In this document: one piece after another, positions 1-7,852 of the stretch
Numbering within the stretch: the first letter of the stretch is position 1
How the letters are laid out: each line of letters begins with the position of its first letter
Assembly (NCBI RefSeq): GCF_014202975.1
Contig: NZ_JACHHZ010000002.1
Coordinates: 372,001 to 436,000 of the forward strand
Direction of reading: 5' to 3'
Source of the DNA: Povalibacter uvarum
Lineage (GTDB): Bacteria; Pseudomonadota; Gammaproteobacteria; Steroidobacterales; Steroidobacteraceae
DNA length: 64,000 nucleotides
Notes under the pieces: generated by a model
Seen by the model: the letters and a program-made list of their open reading frames with translations, nothing else
Database searches by the model: none
Told to the model about the DNA's origin: nothing
Made by a program: the position numbers and the translations under genes

Positions 1-552
1 CTGGACCTGTGCTACACGAAGGCTCACGTCGACACGTTCGTCATCATCAGCGGCGACTCCGACTTCTCACCGCTCGTGAGCAAGCTGCGCGAGAACAACA
101 AGACCGTGATCGGCGTCGGCGTGAAGAGCTCGACGTCGGATCTGCTGATCGCGAACTGCGACGAGTTCATTTTCTACGACGATCTCGTGCGCCAGAACGA
201 GAAGAAGCAGCGCACGCGCCGCAAGACGGCGCCGAAGCAGCAGGCCGGCGCGCCGAAAGAACAGCCGAAAGCAGAGAAGACGGACGAAGACCGGCGCCAG
301 GAAGCCTTCGATCTGGTGATGGACACCATCGAAGCGCTCGCGAGCGAACGCGATCAGGACGAGAAGATCTGGGGATCGATGGTCAAGCAGGCGCTCAAGC
401 GCCGCAATCCCGGCTTCAACGAAACCTACTACGGCTTTCGCACCTTCAGCGATCTTCTCGAAGAAGCGAAAAAGCGGCGGCTGCTCGATCTCGAAGCCGA
501 CCAGAAATCCGGCGGCTTCGTCATCAAGCGCGTCAAGAGCAGCGGCGAGTAG
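1..552 (+). CDS. NYN-domain protein with C-terminal OST-HTH/LOTUS-like region (5' partial)
   Basis: The reading frame is open from base 1, so the true start lies upstream of the window. The first visible residues include the stretch VIISGDSDFSPLV, which matches the conserved acidic end of NYN (LabA/DUF88, PIN-like) ribonuclease domains, where a GDSDF motif supplies metal-binding aspartates. A charged, low-complexity linker rich in Lys, Arg, Gln and Glu follows. The last ~75 residues (WGSMVKQALKRRNPGFNE and onward, ending in a VIKRV strand) look like an OST-HTH/LOTUS RNA-binding module, the usual partner of bacterial NYN domains. I infer RNA binding or cleavage; the substrate is unknown. The stop is TAG at 550-552 and the next gene converges on it after 6 nt. 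Confidence 0.85.
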   Translation: MDLCYTKAHVDTFVIISGDSDFSPLVSKLRENNKTVIGVGVKSSTSDLLIANCDEFIFYDDLVRQNEKKQRTRRKTAPKQQAGAPKEQPKAEKTDEDRRQEAFDLVMDTIEALASERDQDEKIWGSMVKQALKRRNPGFNETYYGFRTFSDLLEEAKKRRLLDLEADQKSGGFVIKRVKSSGE

Positions 553-558
553 CGCCGC

Positions 559-1539
559 TCACTCGGTCTTCCGTCGCAGCTGCAGATCGGTCACGGTGGG
601 AAAGTGGTCCGACCCCAGTGCCGGGCCGCGACTCACGTGGAGCACCTCCCAGTGGTCGCTCGCGAGGCACTGATCGATGCGGATGGCGAGCGGCGCGAAG
701 TGAGACGGCCACGTATTCACCAGACCGAGCCCGCGTGCGCAGTCGTGCAGCGGTGACTCGTCGAACGTGCGACGAAAGTTCTGCGACCACGAAGACACAT
801 TGAAGTCGCCGCCGATGAGCAGCGGCTCCGGCGTCTGCTCAGCCACCTTCACCAGTTGCTTCATCTCCGCATTGCGCAATCGCACGTTGTTGGGACCGAT
901 GGGCCAGTGCAGGTGAACGCCGACGACGGCAACCGGCTTGCCCTCCCAATCGATCACTGCTTTGGCGGCCAGCGCTCCGTACGGCGCGAGCTCGATGGTC
1001 TCCACTCGCTGGATCGGCCAGCGGCTGAAAATCACGGCGCCGTACGGATACCAGGACTTCGCATGCATGTGCGGATACGAGGGCAGTTGCGCAGCGAGCT
1101 GCTCGGCAGCGGCAAGCGTCGGCAACTCCTGGACGGCAATCACATCGGCGCGAAGGCTCTCGAGATAGCGACCGATGCCCGCGGCGTCCTGGTTGGTGTA
1201 GTACTGATTGAACGTGACGAAGCGGAATTCGCCGGACGTTGCGCGAGCGGACTGCAGCGGCGGCCAGCCTGTGTACGACACCACGCTGGCGCCGACGAGC
1301 AACGCGGTCGCAAGCACGAGCGCTCCACTGCGTGGGCGGCGTACCGAGAACAACACACCGGCGCTAACCAGCAGCGCGATCGCGTATTGCAGCCTGAAGT
1401 GCGAGAAGAGATCGAGCACCCACCACCAGTGACCGGCGAAGCCGATCAGAAAGCCGAACGAAGCGCTGAGCGCGGTCAGAAGGGCGAGGCGGGCAGTAAT
1501 GCGAAGCGCCGCGCTGGCGCGCGGTGAAGGAGTCGTCAC
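559..1539 (-). CDS. Membrane-anchored endonuclease/exonuclease/phosphatase family protein
   Basis: A 326-residue protein. The first ~90 residues carry three hydrophobic segments, probably membrane helices, followed by the EEP hydrolase domain (DNase I / sphingomyelinase / inositol-phosphatase superfamily). Family motifs are visible in order: FVTFNQYY (metal-site Asn), VQELP (metal-binding Glu), GVHLHWP, GGDFNVS (catalytic Asp and Asn), IDQCLAS and GSDHFPT (catalytic Asp-His pair). The full catalytic set is therefore present and the enzyme is likely a Mg-dependent phosphodiesterase or nuclease at the membrane, possibly facing the periplasm. The substrate cannot be read from sequence. The start used is GTG at 1539; no clear ribosome binding site precedes it, so the start is uncertain. 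Confidence 0.85.
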   Translation of the reverse strand: MTTPSPRASAALRITARLALLTALSASFGFLIGFAGHWWWVLDLFSHFRLQYAIALLVSAGVLFSVRRPRSGALVLATALLVGASVVSYTGWPPLQSARATSGEFRFVTFNQYYTNQDAAGIGRYLESLRADVIAVQELPTLAAAEQLAAQLPSYPHMHAKSWYPYGAVIFSRWPIQRVETIELAPYGALAAKAVIDWEGKPVAVVGVHLHWPIGPNNVRLRNAEMKQLVKVAEQTPEPLLIGGDFNVSSWSQNFRRTFDESPLHDCARGLGLVNTWPSHFAPLAIRIDQCLASDHWEVLHVSRGPALGSDHFPTVTDLQLRRKTE

Positions 1540-1618
1540 GGAGGAAAATCGGGGCTGCTTTGGAAGGGCGCCGTTATAGCGCCGTCCGGGCCGATGCGCT
1601 ACCGACCGCTTCCGGACT

Positions 1619-2098
1619 TCAGGCGAGTTCTTTGCTTTCGCTGCGCCAACGGCTCGCGGGCATCCGGCCCCGTGCGTAGTACAACTCGAGCCGACGCACG
1701 CCCTTCATACGACGCGTCGAGCGTCGGACTTCGCGCAGGAGGCGAAGCAGCAACTGCTCATCGGATCGGGGACCCCCTGCCGCGTACTCTGCCGAAATGC
1801 TCAGGTGCAGCACGGCAATGTGCTCGAGATCGGGACGGGTGTAGATAGCGACGCCGACGGGACGTCCGGTCGCTGCTTCGACGGCGAACAGCGCCTGGGC
1901 TTCTTCCTGCATGCCGTCGATTCGTACACGAAGCCTATCGGCACCTTCCGGCACGATCTCGGGCGCGCCGAATGTCTCGACGGCATCCGCGATGCACGAT
2001 GCGACGCGCGCCTGGCAGGAATTGAAGAACAGCAGCGACTCCAGCGCGAGCCGATGCTTCGTGAGCACATGAGAGCGAAATTCGATCTGATCACTCAT
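1619..2098 (-). CDS. Small hypothetical protein, possibly GNAT-like fold
   Basis: A 159-residue soluble protein with no signal peptide or membrane helix. I do not recognise the family with confidence. The middle part (RPVGVAIYTRPDLEHIAVLH followed by a basic LLLRLLREVRRSTRR helix) resembles the strand-turn-helix core of GNAT acetyltransferases, but the acetyl-CoA loop is not clear. The ATG at 2098 has GGGA about 7 nt upstream. It stands alone between the EEP gene (same strand, ~80 nt downstream) and the divergent chemosensory-like operon. The function is unknown. Confidence 0.6.
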   Translation of the reverse strand: MSDQIEFRSHVLTKHRLALESLLFFNSCQARVASCIADAVETFGAPEIVPEGADRLRVRIDGMQEEAQALFAVEAATGRPVGVAIYTRPDLEHIAVLHLSISAEYAAGGPRSDEQLLLRLLREVRRSTRRMKGVRRLELYYARGRMPASRWRSESKELA

Positions 2099-2646
2099 GT
2101 CCCATTCCCGTCGTAGCCCCGTGACACTTCGAGTGCCGGCCCGCCTTCACGGGGCCGTTCGAATCGATCATGAACGTGCCCTTGGGGCCTTGTCGAGAGC
2201 TTTCGGCACCGGAACCCAGACGTAACTCGTTGCCGTTGCAACAAAAAATTCACCTTGTTGCCAAAGACCGACATGCCGGCCCCCACCCTAACCCTCGGGC
2301 ACGAAAGCGAAAATGAGAACGGCGTGGCGCTGCTGGCCCGGGCCCTGTTGCAGGGGTGTCACGCCGCCGGAGGCGTTTTTCCGTGCTCCCGCCGCGTTTG
2401 ACGTATCGGACAATGCCTGTGCCCGTCCGAAAACTTTGAACTGGCGCAAGTTTCCGATCTTTAAAAACGGGAACTGGTTCGAGCGTCGGGAATGAGCTTA
2501 TTGTCATATACGTACACAGCAGCTTGCCTGCGGCTGGCGTCGTCGTGCCCGATTCGGGGGTGTCCGGCAGCAGGCGAAGGCGTGAACGATGCGGCCGGAA
2601 AAACGCCGCGGTACGCCGGAAACTCAAGGGTCATAGGGGAATCGTA
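2099..2646. other. 548-nt intergenic region between divergent genes
   Basis: No convincing gene is present. The sequence becomes more AT-rich from about 2430 (TTGAAC near 2436 and a TTTAAA stretch near 2460, ~17 nt apart), which could be a sigma70-type promoter for the downstream signalling operon, but the match is weak. The ribosome binding site AGGGGA at 2635-2640 fixes the start of the next gene at 2647. Confidence 0.4.
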
Positions 2647-4947
2647 ATGGGCATCCTAGATCTCGGTCGATACAAGGGAATCGTGTGGGCAATCACAGGA
2701 TTCCTGGTGGCGTTCATCGCCATTCTGGCGTTGAACCATGGCATCGCCGGCCTGTTCGCCGATGACGTGGCGGGCGTCAAATTCCTTTCGCAGATGCGCA
2801 CGCAGCCTGCGGAAATCCAGGCAAACGCGCGCACGATCACCGAACGCCTGCAGGCGGGCGAGAAGGTCGATGACGCGATCGAGGCCCTGCGCAGCAGTGC
2901 AACCGCCTACGATCACGCATTCATCGGTCTCGCCGGCGGCATGGTCTCCGACAACTCCGGCGCAACGATCGGCGTCTCCGCGCTGAACGATGCCGAAGCG
3001 AAAGCGATGCTCGCCGACGGCGAGAAGGTGTGGAAGGAGTACAAGGCCAAGCTCGACCCGATCCTGCGCTTCTCCGGTTCGCCCTACGCCGCTGAAGCTC
3101 CTGCTCCCGCAGCCCCGGCTCCGACCGGCAAGAATGCTGCTGCAGCGCCCGCTGCCGAAAAGCCGGCCGGTGTGCAGCTCAGCCCGCGCGGTCGCCGCCT
3201 CCAGACGGCCCTCGTTGAATTGAACACATTCGCCGCGGCCTCTCAGGCCCAGCTTTCGCAGATCTCCACGAAGCTCGCCGGCCAGGTCGAAGAATCCAGC
3301 AAGGGCAACGCAGCACTGCTGCGCGGCGTGCAGATCGGCGGCTTGCTCGCCGCACTCGCACTGCTCGGCGCCCTCTTCTTCTATTTCGCGCGCAACCTGC
3401 GCAAGGAAGAAATGGTGTCGTCGCGGGCCCGTAAGGAAACCGCGGACATTCTGCGCACGGTGAATGAAGGTCTGTTCCTGCTCGACAAGGACCTGAAGCT
3501 CGGCAGCGAGCGTTCGATGGCGCTCAATACCATCTTCCGCAAGGAAGACTTCATGAACCTGACCTTCGACTCGCTGTTGAAGGACATCGTCCCCGAGAAG
3601 ACGCTCAAGACCGCGATGGACTACGTCGCGCTGCTCTGGGGCGAGCGCGTCAACGAAAAGCTGGTCAAGACGATCAACCCGCTGAACGAAGTCGAAGTGC
3701 ACTTCGACAACCCGGCCGGCGGTTTCGACACGCACTACCTCGAGTTCGATTTCAACCGCGTGAAATCCGACGGCTCGCTGTCGCACCTGCTGGTCACGGT
3801 GAACGACGTGACGAAGCGCGTGATGCTCTCGCGCGAACTGCAGGAATCGCAGGAAAAGGCCCAGGCCCAGCTCGACCTGCTGCTGCGCATCCTGCACGTC
3901 GAACCCGACAGCCTCACCGGCTTCCTCACCGACGCCGACGTGTCGCTCAAGATGGTCAACTCGATTCTCAAGGAGCCGGCTCGCGAAGAGACGGCGTTCC
4001 GCGCCAAGATCGACGGCATCTACCGCCAGGTCCATGCAGTCAAGGGCGAAGCTGCTGCGCTCGGCCTGAAGACGGTCGAACAGCGTGCGCATGCGTTCGA
4101 AGAATCCCTGAGCGACCTGAAGGGCCGCCCGACGCTGTCGGGCAGCGACTTCCTCCCGCTCGTCGTCAAGCTCGACGATCTGTTCAACCACCTCGCCCAG
4201 GTTCGCGAAATGCTGGGTCGTCTCGTCGACCTGCACCACGCCATCGCGGCGCGGCGTACGTCCGGCGGCGGTCAGGTCGAAGCGGCGAAGGTCGATCAGT
4301 GGCTCGCCGGCAAGCACGACCAGACGATGCAGATGAAGGCGCTGCCAACGCAGCAACCGCAACAGGAAGCGGAAGCCGCGGTCGGTCTCGAGCGGACGCT
4401 CGAAGATCTCGCCGCCCGCGTTGCCTCGTCGCATTCGAAGCAGGTATCGCTGAAGTGCACGGGCCTCACCGAAGTGCCCGAGTCCTACAAGCGCGCCGTC
4501 AAGGACATCACGATTCAGCTCGTGCGCAACGCAGTGGTGCACGGCATCGAGACACCGGACCAGAGAGTGAAGGCCCAGAAGTCGGAAACCGGCTTCCTCG
4601 GCGTCGAATTCACGCAGCGCGGCGAAGAAGGCTTCGAGCTCGTCGTTCAGGACGACGGTCGCGGCCTGCAGCTCGATCGCATCAAGGAAGTGGCCGTCGA
4701 GCGTGGACTGATCACGCCTGCACAGGCCGCATTGCTCGACCCGCGCCAGACGATGGCACTGATCTTCCGTCCGGGCTTCTCGACAGCGGATCGCGTCACG
4801 ACGGACGCAGGACGCGGCGCAGGCATGGATCTCGTGCGCATTCTGGTTGCCGAACTTGGCGGGCGCGTCGGCCTGGCCTCGGCCGGCGGACGCTTCTCGA
4901 AGTTCAAGATCTGGTTGCCCTCGCCCTCGCGAGCGGTAGCTGCATAA
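2647..4947 (+). CDS. Membrane-bound CheA-like histidine kinase without CheW domain
   Basis: A 766-residue protein. I chose the ATG at 2647 because AGGGGA lies 6 nt upstream and the first membrane helix (~residues 12-33) follows at once. A periplasmic region of ~200 residues, with a PilJ-like start (FLSQMRT) and an Ala/Pro-rich stretch, leads to a second helix near residues 230-255. A PAS-like cytoplasmic segment comes next, then a CheA-type Hpt domain with phospho-acceptor His463 (HAVKGEAAAL). The C-terminus is a CheA-like ATPase: N box LVRNAVVHGIETPD near 627, G1 box DDGRGL near 669, and GRGAGMD. There is no P5/CheW-like domain, so coupling to classical receptor arrays is unlikely. The protein probably senses its own periplasmic input and phosphorylates the CheY-like protein encoded 40 nt downstream. 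Confidence 0.88.
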   Translation: MGILDLGRYKGIVWAITGFLVAFIAILALNHGIAGLFADDVAGVKFLSQMRTQPAEIQANARTITERLQAGEKVDDAIEALRSSATAYDHAFIGLAGGMVSDNSGATIGVSALNDAEAKAMLADGEKVWKEYKAKLDPILRFSGSPYAAEAPAPAAPAPTGKNAAAAPAAEKPAGVQLSPRGRRLQTALVELNTFAAASQAQLSQISTKLAGQVEESSKGNAALLRGVQIGGLLAALALLGALFFYFARNLRKEEMVSSRARKETADILRTVNEGLFLLDKDLKLGSERSMALNTIFRKEDFMNLTFDSLLKDIVPEKTLKTAMDYVALLWGERVNEKLVKTINPLNEVEVHFDNPAGGFDTHYLEFDFNRVKSDGSLSHLLVTVNDVTKRVMLSRELQESQEKAQAQLDLLLRILHVEPDSLTGFLTDADVSLKMVNSILKEPAREETAFRAKIDGIYRQVHAVKGEAAALGLKTVEQRAHAFEESLSDLKGRPTLSGSDFLPLVVKLDDLFNHLAQVREMLGRLVDLHHAIAARRTSGGGQVEAAKVDQWLAGKHDQTMQMKALPTQQPQQEAEAAVGLERTLEDLAARVASSHSKQVSLKCTGLTEVPESYKRAVKDITIQLVRNAVVHGIETPDQRVKAQKSETGFLGVEFTQRGEEGFELVVQDDGRGLQLDRIKEVAVERGLITPAQAALLDPRQTMALIFRPGFSTADRVTTDAGRGAGMDLVRILVAELGGRVGLASAGGRFSKFKIWLPSPSRAVAA

Positions 4948-4987
4948 CTGGTCCGCGTCACGAACAAGTACAGCAAGAGGGATTTCA

Positions 4988-5404
4988 ATGGCGGCTAACG
5001 CAAAGGCTGAACCGTTGACGAACGGTAAGCTCAAGCTCATGATCTGCGACGATTCGAACATAATCCGTCGCAAGATCGAGCGTGAACTGAAGATCGACCG
5101 CCTGCAGGTCATCGCCACCGCGGCGAATGGCAAGCTCGCCGTCGAAGCGTTCCGGAAGGAACCTGCCGATGTCGTGACCATGGACATCACGATGCCCGAG
5201 ATGGATGGCATCGAATGCGTCGAGAATCTGGTCAAGATCAAACCCGACGTGCTGATCCTGATCATCTCGGCTTTGTCCGACAAGGCTACGGCCATCGAGG
5301 CCCTGAAGAAGGGTGCGAACGGTTTCCTCTGCAAGCCGTTCACGGATCGACAGCTGACAGAGGCGCTCGAAGAACTGCTTAGGGGCGCCGGCAATGATGA
5401 CTAA
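4988..5404 (+). CDS. CheY-like response regulator
   Basis: A 138-residue single receiver domain with a short N-terminal extension. The acidic pair is Asp21-Asp22, the phospho-acceptor is Asp66 (TMDITMPEMDG), the switch residue is a Ser near 95, and the conserved lysine is Lys116 (FLCKPF). All residues needed for phosphorylation are present. There is no output domain, so it works through protein contacts like CheY. It follows the CheA-like kinase by 40 nt and overlaps the CheX-like gene by 11 nt, so the three are almost certainly co-transcribed. The natural phosphodonor is the upstream Hpt domain and the natural phosphatase is the downstream CheX (inference from context). Confidence 0.93.
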   Translation: MAANAKAEPLTNGKLKLMICDDSNIIRRKIERELKIDRLQVIATAANGKLAVEAFRKEPADVVTMDITMPEMDGIECVENLVKIKPDVLILIISALSDKATAIEALKKGANGFLCKPFTDRQLTEALEELLRGAGNDD

Positions 5405-5843
5405 AGTTGAACTCGAGACGTTCGTCGAAGGAACGACGAATTATTTCGCCACTGCAGCCAATCAGCCGGCTTCGGTGGGCTCGCCTTACATCGTCCAGGA
5501 AGGACGTCCGACCGTGCAGGAGTTCACCGGCCTCATCAGTATCGCGGGCAAGCGCCGCGGCATCGTTTATTTCACCGCTTCGCGTCCGATGCTCACCGTC
5601 ATGCTCATGCGCATGGGCGAGACCGAGCTGACGCAGGAAAACATGTGCGATCTCGTGGGTGAAGTCGCCAACACGATCTCCGGCAACGCGCGCCGCGATT
5701 TCGGCAAGGACTTCATGATCTCCGTGCCGACGGTCGTCGCCGGCGAACCGGAGAAAATCGTCACCCCGGACAACACACGTTCGTTCGTCATCCCGATCAA
5801 CTGGCGCAGCCACTCTGCGCAGCTGGTCGTCTGCCTGGAGTGA
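5394..5843 (+). CDS. cheX: CheX-like chemotaxis phosphatase
   Basis: A 149-residue protein of the CheC/CheX family. The phosphatase signature ExxN is present as Glu90 and Asn93 (LVGEVANTISGNARRDFG), including the GN turn that follows it in CheX. Known CheX proteins dimerise and dephosphorylate CheY-P. Translation can start at adjacent ATGs at 5394 and 5397, both inside the 3' end of the CheY-like gene, with AGGGGC just upstream; this indicates translational coupling. The setting (kinase, regulator, phosphatase) makes a complete phosphorylation-dephosphorylation cycle. Confidence 0.9.
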   Translation: MMTKVELETFVEGTTNYFATAANQPASVGSPYIVQEGRPTVQEFTGLISIAGKRRGIVYFTASRPMLTVMLMRMGETELTQENMCDLVGEVANTISGNARRDFGKDFMISVPTVVAGEPEKIVTPDNTRSFVIPINWRSHSAQLVVCLE

Positions 5844-5914
5844 TCAGATTCCAGGCAATCGCGGCACGACGTAAGTAACCGCTCCAAGACGCCTGCCGCT
5901 GATCAACCGATGCA

Positions 5915-7849
5915 ATGCAACGCCGGCAACATGATGCAACCACAGGCGCTTTCAGCGCCGCCGGCGCGCTCTCTGGCAGTACTGTAGATGTCGTCGTGAT
6001 CAGCGCGGACGACGCGCTGCTCACGACACTCCAGCAGTCCGCCGGTCCCGAACACGTTCTCTGGCACGCGCCCTCCGCGGAGGCCGCGGTCGAGCTTCTT
6101 CTTGGCGGCCATTGCGGCATCCTCATCGCCGACATGCAGGTCGTTCGCAGCGATTCTGCCGCGCTGTTTGAACGTCTCCAGACACAGTTCCCGGAACTCG
6201 TCATGCTCGCCACCGGGCGGCGCGACGAGGAAGGCGCCGTCGCCGGATTGATCAGCAAGGGCAGCGTCTATCGCTTCCTGCACAAGCCGGTGTCGCCTGC
6301 GCGCGCGAACCTCTTCCTCGCCACAGCAACACGGCGTTGCCACGAGCTTTCACAGACTGGTTCGTCGCCAGCGCTCGCCAGCGTCAAGCAGCTTGCGGAG
6401 CCCGCGAATCGAATCCCGGTGATTGGTGGCATCGCGGCCGCAGTGCTGCTCGCAGTCGCACTGACGGTGTACTTCACACGATCCGATGAACCCGCTGCGC
6501 CAAGTGCGTCGCCAGTTGCTACCGCGCCGACTGCGCCAACGTCAGCACAACCTGCTCGCTCGACCACCGAATTGCTCGAGAATGCCAGGCAGGCCTTCGA
6601 TGCCGGTCGGTTGTCGGCACCTCCCAACGACAACGCGCTCGATCTCTATCGATCGGTCCTGGCCATCGAGGCCGACAACGCAACAGCCCAGACCGGTGTT
6701 CAGGACGTCCTGGATGCGCTCGAGCTGCAAGTCATGCAGGCACTGCAGGCCCGCAACGCGCCGAACGCCGCTCGCGCCCTCTCGGTGCTGCAGAGCGCGG
6801 ATCCGACTCACCCTGAAATCGCTCCATTGCGAGAACAGTTGCTCGCGCTCTCGCGCTCCGCCCGGCCTGAGCCGGTCGTCGCCAAGCCGGCTGAACAGCG
6901 CAAGGCTTCGCCGACGCGTACGACACCGAATACGGATCTGGCTCGCACGCGCCTCGCAGCGGGCCGGCTCATCGAGCCGGCGGATGACAGCGCCCTCTTC
7001 CATCTGCGCGCAGCGCGCGATGCGAAAGAGGACGAGTCCGCGAACCGGATTCTCGCCACCGATCTGGGCGCTCGTCTGCTCGCGCAGGCGAGAGCGTCGA
7101 TCGCAATCAGCGACGCCGCGCAGGCAAGGCAGGCATACGCTGCGGCTGTTGCGATCGATCGCGAGTTCGAGCTCGCGTTGCCTGATCTCGTCGAGGTCGG
7201 CGGTGAGCTGGATGATCTGAGCGCCGCGAGCGCTCAAGCGGCCAGCTCACGCGCAGTTGTCGAGCTGCTGGCGCCCGTCATCCGTTTGCGCGAAACCGGA
7301 CAACTGATCCGGCCCGTGGGAAACAATGCATTCGATTCGCTCCAGCAGGTTGCGAGCCAGTATCCGAACGCAGCTGAAGTCCGCGCCGAGCAGCAGCGCC
7401 TCGCTTTCACACTCATCGACAACGCGCGCACGGCATTCGCCGCACGCGAACTCGAACAGGCTGAACTGCTGCTCGGGCGAGCCGAAGAGCTCGTGCCACG
7501 GATGTCCAGCACACGCTCCCTGCGCGATCAGATTGCGGCTGCGAAGGAAGAACGCGCGGCGGCCAGCCGCGTCCTGCAAGCGGCCGATCTGCCCCGCAAG
7601 CGCGAGGCCGCACCGATCTATCCGCCTGATGCCCAGCGCAAGGGAACGGAAGGCTGGGTCGACATCGAGTTCACGATTGGAATGGACGGCACGACACAGG
7701 AACTCGTCGTGCGTGAAGCACAGCCCGCCGGTGTCTTCGACAAAGCTGCGATCGATGCGTTGCGCAAGTGGCGCTTCGAACCGGTGATCCGCAACGGCGC
7801 TGCCGTGAACCAGCGCGCAGTGCTGAGGATGCGGTTCGCGCTGGATTGA
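5915..7849 (+). CDS. Receiver-TM-repeat-TonB C-terminal fusion protein
   Basis: A 644-residue protein with an unusual layout. Residues ~24-140 form a receiver-like domain with acidic pair Asp32-Asp33, candidate phospho-acceptor Asp73 (ILIADMQ) and Lys124 (FLHKPVSP). Residues ~168-187 are a single membrane helix. A Pro/Ala-rich linker and three ~90-100-residue alpha-helical repeats follow, each starting with a G(R/Q)L-x-x-P motif (AGRLSAPP, AGRLIEPA, TGQLIRPV). Residues ~566-644 are a TonB C-terminal domain (APIYPPDAQRKG, ALRKWRFEP). The predicted topology puts the receiver in the cytoplasm and the TonB domain in the periplasm. The gene starts 71 nt after cheX on the same strand, so it probably belongs to that operon. 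There is no strong ribosome binding site at 5915. A paralogue lies at 19499-21478. Confidence 0.85.
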   Translation: MQRRQHDATTGAFSAAGALSGSTVDVVVISADDALLTTLQQSAGPEHVLWHAPSAEAAVELLLGGHCGILIADMQVVRSDSAALFERLQTQFPELVMLATGRRDEEGAVAGLISKGSVYRFLHKPVSPARANLFLATATRRCHELSQTGSSPALASVKQLAEPANRIPVIGGIAAAVLLAVALTVYFTRSDEPAAPSASPVATAPTAPTSAQPARSTTELLENARQAFDAGRLSAPPNDNALDLYRSVLAIEADNATAQTGVQDVLDALELQVMQALQARNAPNAARALSVLQSADPTHPEIAPLREQLLALSRSARPEPVVAKPAEQRKASPTRTTPNTDLARTRLAAGRLIEPADDSALFHLRAARDAKEDESANRILATDLGARLLAQARASIAISDAAQARQAYAAAVAIDREFELALPDLVEVGGELDDLSAASAQAASSRAVVELLAPVIRLRETGQLIRPVGNNAFDSLQQVASQYPNAAEVRAEQQRLAFTLIDNARTAFAARELEQAELLLGRAEELVPRMSSTRSLRDQIAAAKEERAAASRVLQAADLPRKREAAPIYPPDAQRKGTEGWVDIEFTIGMDGTTQELVVREAQPAGVFDKAAIDALRKWRFEPVIRNGAAVNQRAVLRMRFALD

Positions 7850-7852
7850 CCG

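Noticed and set aside
2656-5394. Very long open frame antisense to the CheA-like and CheY-like genes
   Set aside because: High GC at third codon positions leaves few stops in one antisense frame. The product has no recognisable domain and the sense genes are clear.
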